A DNA stretch of 64,000 nt from Bradyrhizobium manausense (GTDB taxonomy: Bacteria > Pseudomonadota > Alphaproteobacteria > Rhizobiales > Xanthobacteraceae). Below, piece after piece: positions 1 to 11,000 of the stretch. A program made the translations under genes and the position numbers. The stretch's first letter is position 1, and the number at the start of each line of letters is the position of its first letter. The notes beneath the pieces are model-generated. The model saw only the letters and a list, made by a program, of their open reading frames with translations. It searched no databases and was not told the DNA's origin. The stretch spans positions 33,711 to 97,710 of the forward strand of contig NZ_JAFCJI010000007.1 of assembly GCF_018131105.1 (NCBI RefSeq). The letters are read 5' to 3'.

Positions 1-1094
1 ACGCCCACCAGCAACAACCCGACGAGCTTCGCGCCCGGATGGCGCGGTCCGAACAGGAGCTCCAGGCCATGGTGCAACGAGGTCCCGGCATGTCGGACGA
101 CGCCGCGCTCGTTTTCACGCTTGAGCTTCAGGATCGGACCGAGCAGCGCGCCAACCGTCTTGCACAGCTCGACGGTTTCGGTGTCGAAGGGCTCGCCTGC
201 GGTGCGTTCCAGAGTCAGCACGCCGGTTGCATGTCCGCCGTCCGCGAGCGGCACCGAGCACACCGCAATATCCCTGTACTCGCGCGCGAGATCGGCATGC
301 GCGAGGGCCGCGCTCTCGACGTCGTCACGCGGAGGGAACACGAGCGCGACGTCGAGGTCGAGCACCTCGTCCATGGCATTGCCGATGCGCCGGCCAAGGT
401 CCATTTTGGGGTCGAAGGTCGCGGTATGCGAGATCGCCTTGACTTCGACGCTGCCTGAACGCTCGAGTCCCACGCTCACCCGATCGCACGCCAGGCGTCC
501 CGCAAGTTCGTTGGCGACAGCCAGCGCCGCCGCCGAGAAGTAGCGCTCCTGCATGGCGGTCGCCACAATGTCCATGGCGAGCCCCATACGCGCAAGCCGC
601 GCGTCGCGCTCCTCCAGTGCGCCCTTGCGGAACTGGTCAATCAGCCAGGCGCTGGCCCAATGCAACAACCGCAGGGCCCGTTGCAACGTCGCTTCGGGGC
701 CAGGCCCGATATCGAGCACGACGACCCCATGCAGGGTGCCGGACACTTCAATCGGATAGCCGATGAACGCGTGGTGTTCGCGCGACGCGCCAATCCCCTC
801 CGAGGGCAGCACGATTCCGCGTCGCTCGGTCAGAGCCCGTTCGGCGGCCGGACTGAGATATTGCATGTCCAGACCGGGATGGGGCCACACCGCCGCGGGC
901 ACGTAGCTGCCATCCTTGTCGGGCCCCAGCAGCAGAAGCCCGCCGCCCACCCGCTCGACCTGCAGACAAAGAATTGCGAGCCAGCTTGCGCAAAACTCGG
1001 CACTGTCCTTGGCGGCCGAAAATTTGGCCCAGGCTATCGATTCGGCACGCGCTGCGTCCTCGGTGAAGGAATAGATCGGGGACGCGGTGGTCAT
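1..1094 (-). CDS. GAF-domain protein, probable GAF/HlyD-type adaptor (3' part outside window)
   Basis: An uninterrupted minus-strand reading frame runs from an ATG at 1094 off the window start, giving at least 364 residues. About residues 30-140 (e.g. LLLLGPDKDGSYVPAAVWP) look like a degenerate GAF or sensor fold. About residues 170-330 form a clearer GAF domain (ANELAGRLACDRVSVGLE, then SVPLADGGHATGVLTLE). After KLKRENER the visible end reads GPRHPGAKLVGLLLVG, which looks like the start of a membrane anchor. A GAF region followed by a membrane helix and an HlyD-like adaptor is a known arrangement in rhizobial proteins, so I infer that; the adaptor part itself is not visible. The gene lies 122 bp downstream of the SapC-family gene on the same strand, so co-transcription with it and the giant gene is plausible. 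The start has only a weak ribosome-binding site. Confidence 0.7.
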   Translation of the reverse strand, partial: MTTASPIYSFTEDAARAESIAWAKFSAAKDSAEFCASWLAILCLQVERVGGGLLLLGPDKDGSYVPAAVWPHPGLDMQYLSPAAERALTERRGIVLPSEGIGASREHHAFIGYPIEVSGTLHGVVVLDIGPGPEATLQRALRLLHWASAWLIDQFRKGALEERDARLARMGLAMDIVATAMQERYFSAAALAVANELAGRLACDRVSVGLERSGSVEVKAISHTATFDPKMDLGRRIGNAMDEVLDLDVALVFPPRDDVESAALAHADLAREYRDIAVCSVPLADGGHATGVLTLERTAGEPFDTETVELCKTVGALLGPILKLKRENERGVVRHAGTSLHHGLELLFGPRHPGAKLVGLLLVG

Positions 1095-1121
1095 GGCTAC
1101 TTATCGCTCTCGGAGCTATGC

Positions 1122-1185
1122 CCGCGATGCTGCATTAACGGGCAGCATCGCGGCGCGCGCGACGGAGGCGACGCTGAGGCGTCGC
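1122..1185 (-). promoter_or_regulatory. two hairpins between the SapC-family and GAF genes
   Basis: The 122 bp gap holds two perfect inverted repeats. One is a 12 bp stem, 1122-1133 (CCGCGATGCTGC) with 1142-1153, around an 8 nt loop. The other is a 7 bp stem, 1168-1174 (GCGACGC) with 1179-1185, around a 4 nt loop. Neither is followed by a T run on the minus strand, so they are not textbook intrinsic terminators. They could reduce read-through, protect the 3' end of the upstream message or mark a processing site. Confidence 0.6.
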
Positions 1186-1216
1186 ATTCACAAGGAGGCA
1201 CGGCGTGACCCGTTCT

Positions 1217-2020
1217 CTAGGCGGATGCTCTCGCCCCGTTCAGGTGATCGCCCGCCTCCGCGGCACCGTCAGGACCGCTCGCCGCCGGAGCCGTTCCCTT
1301 GACAACCGAGAGGCGCGACGGAAGAGCCTGGAAGTTGCGCATCGACTGAAGGTGAAGATAAAGCAGCTCCAGTTCATCCGTCTTGGCAAGCTCGGCAAGC
1401 TTTTCACCGGGCAGAGCCTTCAGCTTCTCCCGATTCACCGCCATGAATCCCGCGAGCGACAGCTTTTCGCCCGAGGCGAGCTCGACCTGGGCCTGCATCG
1501 GCTCGAGCAGATCGAGTTCGCGCACCTTGCGGCAGAAGGCCTGGGTGCGGTTGAACTGGGCCTGATATTCCTGCAGGAAAGTCAGGATGTTCTGGACATA
1601 CTGGGTGGGCTTGCTGTCGTCATCGAACAGCTTTTGTCCCCGACCATCGCGGTTAAATCCCGAATAAGCCTCGTCGATGCAGAGGACGAACCTCTCGCCA
1701 TCGGAGCTGGTCGAGAACACAAACGGATAGCGACGGAGGAAAGCCGGGACATACTTGCCGTCCCATTTGGAATCCTCCGACAGAAACAGGTTTTCGCTGT
1801 CTCGCACGCCGAGAATGACGGCCGGCATGACGTTGTCCTTGGTGCCGGCAAACACGATCGCATATTCGGATGCCGCGGCGGGAAACTCGACCGCCATCAA
1901 GGGTACCGAATTGGTCTTGCTGCTGAAGCCATAATTCCTGGCCATCTCGACTGCGCAGCCGCGGTGCCGCGCGGCGGATAACGGAATAACGGTTTCGTAA
2001 ATCAACAACTGGGCAGTCAT
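1217..2020 (-). CDS. SapC family protein
   Basis: The product has 267 residues, the usual size for the SapC family, which is named after a surface-layer-associated protein of Campylobacter fetus; the biochemical role is unsettled. Family-like features include the early NYGFSSKTNSVPLMAVEFP stretch, AIVFAGTKDNVMPAVILG, ENLFLSEDSKWDGKYVPAFLRRYPF in parts, FVLCIDEAYSGFN, and a C-terminal helical part with LAGFMAVNREKLKALPG. There is no signal peptide or membrane segment, so it is likely cytoplasmic or exported without cleavage. The ATG at 2020 is preceded by a good Shine-Dalgarno (GGGAAGGAGCC). The start lies only 30 bp after the stop of the giant gene, so the two are almost certainly co-transcribed. 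The end (about residues 240-267) is alanine-rich and may be disordered. Confidence 0.85.
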   Translation of the reverse strand: MTAQLLIYETVIPLSAARHRGCAVEMARNYGFSSKTNSVPLMAVEFPAAASEYAIVFAGTKDNVMPAVILGVRDSENLFLSEDSKWDGKYVPAFLRRYPFVFSTSSDGERFVLCIDEAYSGFNRDGRGQKLFDDDSKPTQYVQNILTFLQEYQAQFNRTQAFCRKVRELDLLEPMQAQVELASGEKLSLAGFMAVNREKLKALPGEKLAELAKTDELELLYLHLQSMRNFQALPSRLSVVKGTAPAASGPDGAAEAGDHLNGARASA

Positions 2021-2050
2021 TACTAGGCTCCTTCCCTTGCAATTTCGGGC

Positions 2051-5000
2051 TCAGGCATGGCCCGCACTATTACTCGACAATGGGCGTACGCGGAGACTTG
2101 CGTTCGGATTCCACTGGGTCTCGTTCTGGCCCACGTGGTTCAGGAAATCGTCGAGCCACTCCTGCGAACCATTCGAAGGTCCTGAGGCGAGATGCTCGAC
2201 GGCATCAAGACTATTCTCCCAGTTTATGCTGGTTGTTTCCTTCGCGCTATTGATATTGCGCGAGGAGTGATGCTCCGGCGAAGCGAGATCGTCTTGCGGG
2301 GAAGAGAGATCGTCTTGCCCGACTGTAGAACCTTTCGGGGCGCCGCCGGTCAGGCTTGCAGTCAGCGAGACAAACGACTTACCCAGATCTTCGGTTGTAC
2401 CGATCGGCCTGCCGAACTGGGCATTCTGCGGCGCGCCTGCAGTCGGGCTCAGGAGGATATTCGAGATCAGCGTAATGCCGCTGGGCTCATCCGCCTTGGC
2501 GACCGCAGGTAGCGGCGGCGCGATCGTGGTCGTTGCCTGCGCAAACGGGATCAGCGTCATCTGAGGCACGGCCTGAGCGGCAACAGCGCTCCGCAGCACC
2601 GCCGCGGAAGCCGGCGCCGAATGCTCGGCAGGTTCCGGCAGCCGCCTTTCGCCCGCGCGCAGGGCCATGCCGGCCACGTCGTCACCGGAGTCTTCCGGGA
2701 TTCCCATCGCATTGCCCATCTCATGGACCAGCGTCGTGAGGAGGTCCATGTGCCCGGCGGCCGGGCTCGACGGTGCAGCTTCGGATACCTCGCCGGACAG
2801 CCTGATCGAGAACTCGCGGTTGTTGCCAGGCGTCGGGTCGACGAACCATCCCCAGCCAGCGGCCTCCGCATCGAGAACGATCGTGGATCCCGTCGTCGCG
2901 CCCAACATTTGATCGGGCAGGTCCGCGATCAGCACCGTGACCTGATCGAGAACCGACAGGCGCGGGTCGGTCGGTCCAAGCGCGGCAGTCCAGGCCTGCT
3001 TCGCAGCCGCAACGAGGGCCGCCAGCTGGTCGGATGTCACCACCACTGTGTCTGTCGCCGGAGGCGCCGCCAGCGCGGCCACCTGCGGCGTACCGCCACC
3101 GGCATAAGCGATATCGTCACCGCGGATCAGCACGTTGTCGAAGGACGCATTGCCGTTGCGGGCGTAGAGCCCGAGGCTACCGTCGTGCACGAGGACATTG
3201 TAGTTGAAGCTCAGGACACTCTTGCCGTTGAGCACGACATTGACGTTGTTCGTCACGCCCTCGGACAGGGCGACGAGCAGATTGTAATCGGTCCCGGCCG
3301 TGATGGTCGTGCTTGCGACGGCGTCGACATACCAATTGCCGTTGCTGCGATGTCCCAGGACGACCTGGTTGGTTCCGGCGATGATGCCGGCATAAAGGAA
3401 GTCGTTGGTCGATGTGGTTGCGAAGGTAAGCCCTGCCGACACGCCGGTCTTGTTCGCATTCACCGTCGCCGAATACTCGACGTAAGACAGCGGGGCCACC
3501 GCCAGTTGCCTTGTTGACAAGGCGGCATCGTTCGCCGGCGGAACCGCAAAGTAACGACCGCTCGTCCCGCTCGTGGTGGTCCATGTCCCGGTCTGGGCCG
3601 CGAAGTTGTTTGCGACGCCGTCCGAGAGGTCCTCCAGGACCGCGTAAGTGGGCGCGAACGGAAGCCGCTGCACTGCATAGGTGGTGAAATTGGTCGCGGA
3701 ATTGTTGGTCCCGAGACCCAGCATGCCGGCGTTGAGCGGCCCGGCAAAGGTGTACGACAGCGAATTGCCGTTGAAGGTCACCGTTGCCGTCGCGAAGTTT
3801 GCCGTCAACATGAACGCGGTTTGCTTGTTGGCTCCGAGTCCCTTGACTGTCAGCGTTGCGAGATCCGTCCATCCAGAGGCAGAGCGCTGCCCGATCTCGA
3901 TCGTGTTGTGGGTTACGTCGATGCCGGCGTACTTGAAATTGTCCGGCGCCTGGTAATCGAAGATCACATAGCTGTTCTGGTTCGCTCCGCCACTGCCGAC
4001 CTTCAAGGTGACCGGCACTTCATAATAGGTCGGCAGCCAGGTATCGAGGTCGAACAGGCTGACGTTATCGCCGCTGACCGAACTCAGGCTGTTCGAGTAC
4101 GAGGCACTGACAACGCTCCACGATCCGGCAGCGGCGAACATGCCTGTCGGACCGCCATTGCCCGTGAAACTCGCGCTACGCAGCACGTCGCGCTGCGTGC
4201 CTGGGGTGTTACCAGCCTGCGGATCAGTCGGCGCACCGGTCTGGGCGTGCCAGGCGGTATCCTGCTGCAGCACCAGACCGAGCTCGCCCGCGGGTTCACC
4301 GTTACGACCCGGATTGGGGTCATTGACCTTGGTCGGCACAGGCGGCAGCGCGCCGTTGTTGAGATCGGAATAGCGCGTGGCGTCGACGCCGTCGCTCAGA
4401 GACTCCGCATACAGGAAGTGATGCAGGAACGGCTGCATCGTGCGGCTGACCGTCGCCATGCCGAATTCGGAGAACGGCACGAGATAGCTGTTGTACTCGC
4501 CGACCCAGTCGATGAGCCGGTCGCCGCCCGTATTGGCGATCAGAACGTCCTTCCCTGCTCCTCCGTAAGCGCGATCTTCGTAAGTCGGCGCGGTCTCCGG
4601 AACATTGTTCAGGCCGCCCGCCGTCGTCAGGTCGTCGTCGGCGTTGAGGAGGTCGTTGCCCCAGCCACCATAGGTGTGGTCGCGGCCAGTGCCACCGACG
4701 ATCCAGTCGTTGCCGTTATCGCCGAAGATATCGTCGTTCCCGTCGTCATGGACGGCTGGGTACGTGACGGACTGGTTCTGGTTGCCCGGCGTGGTGCCGC
4801 CCGGCCTCAGCACGCCCTCGGTCTGATCGAAGTTCAGGAACCACTCGAGGCCGGACCCCGTGCTGCTGGCAGTTCCATCCGCATTGAGGAGAATCTTCCG
4901 CATCGGATTGTTCTCGTCATACAGCGCGAACTCGCCCGTACGATTCGCGATGTGCGGATGGGTGAACTTGCCGTCCGGATCCGTCGGATTGAAGCGCAAC

Positions 5001-8000
5001 GCGTCGCCCGGATTGAACGGATGGTAGTAGTCGGTCTCTGCGATGCCCGTGAGATCGAGGGTCTTCGCGTTCTCCACCTGGGTATAGGAGAGCTTCAGCG
5101 ACTCGGCGCCCGAAATCGCATCGTCGCCGGAACCACCGTGGATCCAGTCGCTGCCGAGGCCGCCAAAGATGATGTCGTCGTTGTGCGACTTCGTCTTGCC
5201 GTCGCTGGCGGCGCCGTTGTTCTTCGTGCTGACGACCGCGAAATCGTCCTTGGTTCCGTTGAAGGTCGGATCCGAGCTGAACGGCGTCACGTCGACGGTC
5301 TTCTTCAGCGCGCCGCTCACATTGATCGTGTCGGTCTGCATGCTGCCGGGCGTGAAGATGTACTCGTTCAGCGCGTTGCCGTTGCTGTACTTCGGATCGG
5401 GGTCGTTCGCGAGCAGCGGTGCGACGCCGTTGAGCGGCTCGCCGGCGCTCACCTTGTACTTGGCGCTGGCCGGGTCGGCGCTCAGGCTGTTGCGGCTGGT
5501 GTAGATCCGGCCGTCATCGCCGATGATGCCGTCATCGCCGGTGCCGCCGGAAATCCAGTCGTTGCCGTAGCCGCCGATGATGTCGTCGTTCTGGCCCTCA
5601 CCGTACAGCGAATCATTGCCGAGCTGGCCGTAGATGAAGTCGTCGCCGGACTCACCATGAATCTCGTCGGCGGCGCCGATGTCATTCGGCGCGATTGCCG
5701 GGTTGGTGGGATCGGCCCCGTTGAAGTCCGGCCCGCCCGGGGAGTAGTCGAGCAGCCGCACGGCACGCACAACGATCTTGACGGCTTCGTCGTAAGCCGT
5801 CCCTTCCGCGGTGCTGGTGTCGTAGTTGAAGCGCAGGAAGCCGTTGAAGCTCTGCACCTGGGTCGCAATCGGGGTATTGGTGAGATCGGCGTTCACCGTG
5901 AAGCTGGCGACGGTCCTCAGCCCGACCGGATCCGCGACGTTTCCCTTGACGCCGACCAGCCGGATGATGTCGCCGTTGTCGCCGACGATCGCATCCGAAT
6001 CATTCGCGTGACCATTTGCGGTCGTCGTGATGTTGCCGCTCGCATCGATCGTCGCATCGCCGATGGCGTTGCGCGCGACCGCTACGCCGGAGCCGCCGAA
6101 GATCAGGTCGGAGCCATCCGGGCGCAGGCTCTGGGAAATAACGAATGTCGGATCCTTCAGGCTGAACATATCGGAGTTGCCGCCGATCAGGTCATCCTGA
6201 TTCTGGTTGCCGAGCAGCAGGTCGCTTCCGGCGTTACCTTCGATGTAGTCCTGGCCATCGGCCGCACCGTCGAATGACGGGCGCAGCAGCAGGCTGTTGT
6301 CCGCGCCGCGGAACGGATTGCCGGCGATATTGGTCGCGGTCTGATAGACCCCGACGCGTCCGCCGAGCTTGTCGCTCGCGCTGACGATCATGGCGCCGAG
6401 GCCATTGTCGATCAGGATATGCGACACGTAGTCGATCGATCCGTCGCCCTGGACCGTGTCATTGCCGGCCTGACCGAAGATCATGTCGTCCTGCGGCCCG
6501 CCCGCAATGTAGTCATCGCCAAAGGACTTCTCGACCGTCGCCGACTTGGTCAGGTCAGGCAGCGTATCGTACATGGTGACGAGGTAATCGCCCCACGCGC
6601 CGTGTCCGCGCGGATCGGCCTGCGGAATGCCGTTGGCGTAGTCCAGCCCGGCCCCAAGCGTGTCCGTGCTCAAGGCGGTGCTGTAGATCTTGGTGCCGCT
6701 CAGCGTCTCGAAGCGGAGATTCGAGTAGTTGCCAAAGTGACCGGTACGGTCGAGCGTGACGTTATCGCCGAAGATCAGGTCGCGATCGGTGCCGCCATCG
6801 AGCGCGTCGCTGCCCGGACCGCCGATCAGAACGTCGTCGCCGCCGTTGCCGTAAACGATGTCGTTCTTGCCGTTCTGCCGCGACGCACTCGTGATCGCGA
6901 TATCACGCAGCGTCGTCTCGATGCGCTGCGGCTTCAGGTCCACCGGCTTGGTGGTATCGCGTGCCCCGGAGACATCCTGACGAACGTCGCCAAGGTCGGC
7001 AAAGATGATGTCGTTGTAGTCGCCGAACGCGTTGGTCGCGGTCGAGCCCTGCGCATCGCCATAGATCAGGTCGTTGCCGGCCAGGATCGGATCGACATTG
7101 ACGGCACCGGAGGAACCGGCCGCGTTGGCGACCGTCAGCACGCGCCGGATCACGTCGACGTTGATGCCGGAGTCGCCATAGATCTGGTCGCCGCCGCGTC
7201 CGCCGATGATCAGGTCGTTGCCGGAGCCGCCGGCGAGGAAGTCGCCCGCCGCGCTGCCGATGATCGTGTCGTCGCCGCGGCCGCCATAGGCCGTGATGCC
7301 CACGGTCGGCAGAAGGCCGTCCACGATGCCGTTCGCTGCGGTGAACAAGCCGTGCGCATCGATGACGTCGTTGCCGTCGAACTGGTACTGGGCGGCCAGC
7401 GGGAAGACGAAGAAGTCCGCATTCTGGCCGAGACGATTGCGTTCGACGATCGTGTTAGTCTGCGGGAGGCCGCCGTTGAGCAAGGCCAGCGCGCCGGGCC
7501 GCAGGTTTGCAAGATAGAGCGTGTCGCGGCTCACCGGACCGCCACTGATGACGACGGGCTGAGAACCGCCCGGCGTCACGACCTTGTCCACGGTCAGCGT
7601 GGTCGCTGTAACGTTCAGCACCTTGTAGACCTGGTCGTTGGTCTCGATCGTTGCCCCGTAGACCGCGATCGAGATCGCCTTGTCCGGGCTCGCCGGCGTC
7701 GTGAATCCATCCGCAAGCCAGCTTCCGCTCGAGCGCGTGATGAAGTTCTGTCCGCCCGAGCTGGAGAACGATACCTGGTACTGCGTTCCGATCTCGGCGA
7801 TCGTGCCGACATCGATGCTGATGCGCGCGGTCTCGAACGTGCTCGGCGCGGTCGGAGTCAGCTGCTGGACCGCAGCAAGGGTGAGCTGGGTCGCGGTCAC
7901 GCCGGTGATGACGTAGTTCGGGCCCCCACCGCCGTCATTGTAGGTGGTGCCGGAGATCGAGATGCTTTGCCCGATCGCAAACTTGTCGGCAATCCAGCTG

Positions 8001-11000
8001 CCGCCGGCGTCGCTGCGGGTGATCGTGTCGCCGCCGCCGTTGCGGGCAAAGACCAGCGACGTGTAGGTCTTGCCGATTGCGATCAGGCCTTCGGGCACGA
8101 AGCCCGGATCGTACTGACCGGACGCGAGCTTGATCGACGCGGTGTTCCACTCCTTGACCGCCTGCGTGGTCGAGCCGGCCGCGTAGCCGGGCAGCAGGTT
8201 GTTGAGCACGAGGACATCGGTCGCTGTCGGGTTCGCCAGCGGGTCGGACGACTTGAAGCCGTAAACGGTGCCGACCGAAACGCCATTGACCGTGACCAGG
8301 CCGTTGACCTTGAAGCCCGCCGTGACCCACGAGCTGCCATCCGCTCTCGTCAGATTGCCGAACGTATCGTCGCTGACCGACACCGTATTGAAGCCGGTGT
8401 AGGGCGCGCTGATCTGGACCGTGCCGGCCGGCGCCGTGAGGTTGTCGAATCCAACCAACGGGATCGACGGGCTGGACAATGTGAAGGTCACGTTGTCCAT
8501 GTGCGGCTGCGGCTTGTTGGCAAACTTGCCGAGCGACTGCTGCGTCGCGACGCCATTGTACCAGACGCCGTCCTGCGAGGTGTCGCCGTAGACGACGAGC
8601 GGCGCGTCGACGTTGATCGTCATCGGCACAGCCGTTTGACGCGGCAGAACCGCCTGATTCGGCAGCGCCGTGCCGTTCACGAGCAAGGTCTTGTAGTGGC
8701 CGGTGGTGCCGACTTGATCCGCGAAGCCGGTGACGATGAAGTTGCCATAAAGCGAGATCTTGGCCGGTTCGCTCGCGCCGAAGTCCAAGGTCGGCACCAC
8801 GGTGTTGGCCGCGGTCAGCGTCAGCGTCGTCGCCGTGACATTGGCAATCGTGAAGCTGCCGTTGTTGGTCAGGAAGTCGCCGCTGTTGCTCGGGTCGGTG
8901 TTCTTGCTGGTGGTGTCGGTGATGACGATTGTCTGACCGATCACAAACCCGTCGCTCACCCAGTTGCCGCTGCTGCGGGTGATCGTATCGCCCGAGTTGC
9001 TGCGCGCGAAAACGACCTGCGGGAAGTTGAACGTAGCGCTGATGGTCACCTGCTGGCCGACCGCAAAGGCGCTGTCGCCGCTGCTGGTGCCGTCCCACGT
9101 GTGGCCGTCATTGCGGGTCAGGCGATCCGTCGTACCGGCGGGATCACCTCCGACACCTCCGACGGGTCCGACAGGCGCCGTCACGTCGAAATTGCCGGTT
9201 ACCACCTCGCTGGTTCCGTTGACGTTGATGGTGTCGCCGCCGATGCGAACGATCGCAACCTTCTGCACCGCGGGCAGTGTCGTGAGATCGGCGCCCTGCA
9301 GCGTCAGCGTCGTCGCGGTCGGGTCGCCGGAAACCAGCCAGTAACCTGACTGGCCGCCAATCGCTACGGCCTGTCCGGGCGCAAAGCCGTCGCTGATCCA
9401 GTTGCCGCCGTCGCTGCGGGCGATCGTGGTCTTGGTGAGCGCAAACGGCGTTGCCGCGCTGGACGAAACCAGGTTGCGGCTGCTCACCGCCACCACGCCC
9501 GTCGTGGGCGACACCGCGGCAAGTGCCGCACCATCCAGGATGAGCACGCTACCGAAGCCCGATGTCGGCGTCGTGTTGTCGAAGCCGAGCACCGTGCGTG
9601 TGCCGAGGAGTCCGCCGATCGAGAACGCCACCTGCTGTCCGACCGCGAAGCCGAGGCTCGCCCAGGTGAAACCGTCGTCGCGCGTGATGCGATTGAAGCC
9701 CGCAGCACCCGATACCTCGAGGGTCCCGGTCGCCTGATTGCCGAGCGTCTGGCCGCTGACGACGGCAAGCTGATCGATGACCGAAATGGTGCCGATCTGG
9801 TTCTTGCCGAGCGGGTTCGTGGCACCGTCCAGAAGAGCTGGTGCGCCGACGGCAGGCAACAGCGTCAGGGCGCTACCGGGCTTGTGCGAGGCGTCCGGCT
9901 CCGCCGCCGGCGGATTGCCGATGGCGATGATGGTGTACGAGCCGACGATCCCACCAACATTGAGCAGCACCTGCTGGCCGACTGCAAAGCCGTCGCGTGC
10001 CCACTCCAGACCATCCGATCGCACCACTTGATACGTGCCCGCCTGCGTACCCGCATAGGTGCTCAACGAGCCGCCGTTATTGGCGATCAGCTGCAGCGGT
10101 GCATTGCCGCCGCCGTGGATCGTGGTGAGCCCGCCATGCTCGGAGACCAGGCCGATCGTGCCGTCGGCATTGTGGTCCGGACCCGGAATGAGCGTGCCGT
10201 TGATGTCGAGCTTGTCGTTGCCCTGGCCGAGGAAGAGATTCACGACCTCGAGCGTCGAATGGCTGGCGTCAGTCACAAACAGATGTTTGGTCGGATCACC
10301 GGGGAAGCCCGGATCCTGCGTCAGCACGATCGAGCCGTAGCTGATGCCGCCGACATACACGCCGCTCTCGCCGAACGGATGTGCTCCGCCGAGCATCGCC
10401 GTGAAGTCGAGTCCCGCCAAGTTCATGTTGAGGCCGGTGAGCGACGTCGACGACAGCTTGCCGGTGGCAGCTCCCTGGGTGCCGTCGCTGTAGACGTTGA
10501 GCACGTCGATCGACTGCGTCTCCGGCGGCTGTGGCGGAATGTTGAAGAACGGGCCATTGGCCTCGCCGGGCAGCAACACGGCCTGCACCAGCGAGCGGTC
10601 CGCGCTGGTCGTGCCGCCCTCGACCGCGAGCGGGCCTCTGATGCCGCTCAAAGTGTGGGCCGATTTCGGGAAGGCTCGCAGGTTCTCGTGGCCGGGCTGG
10701 ATGTCGAAATACGGATCCGCCTGCACCTTGATCGTCGCCTGGGTGTACCAGGCATAGGTCCCGCCGGTCGGGTCGAATTCGACCCTTGCGGCCATCTGGA
10801 CCATATTGACGTTGATCGGCGTGCTCGGCAGCAACCCGCTGGGCGGGCGGCCGCTATACTTGACGGGTCCGACAATCGTGCCATTCAGGCCGTCGGTTTC
10901 CGGATGGTCGGTGAGCACCATCTTGTCGAGCTTGCCGGCATCGGTTCCGGTGATCAGGTCGATCTTCACCAGCACCGGCGTGCCGCCGCCGACAGGCGTG

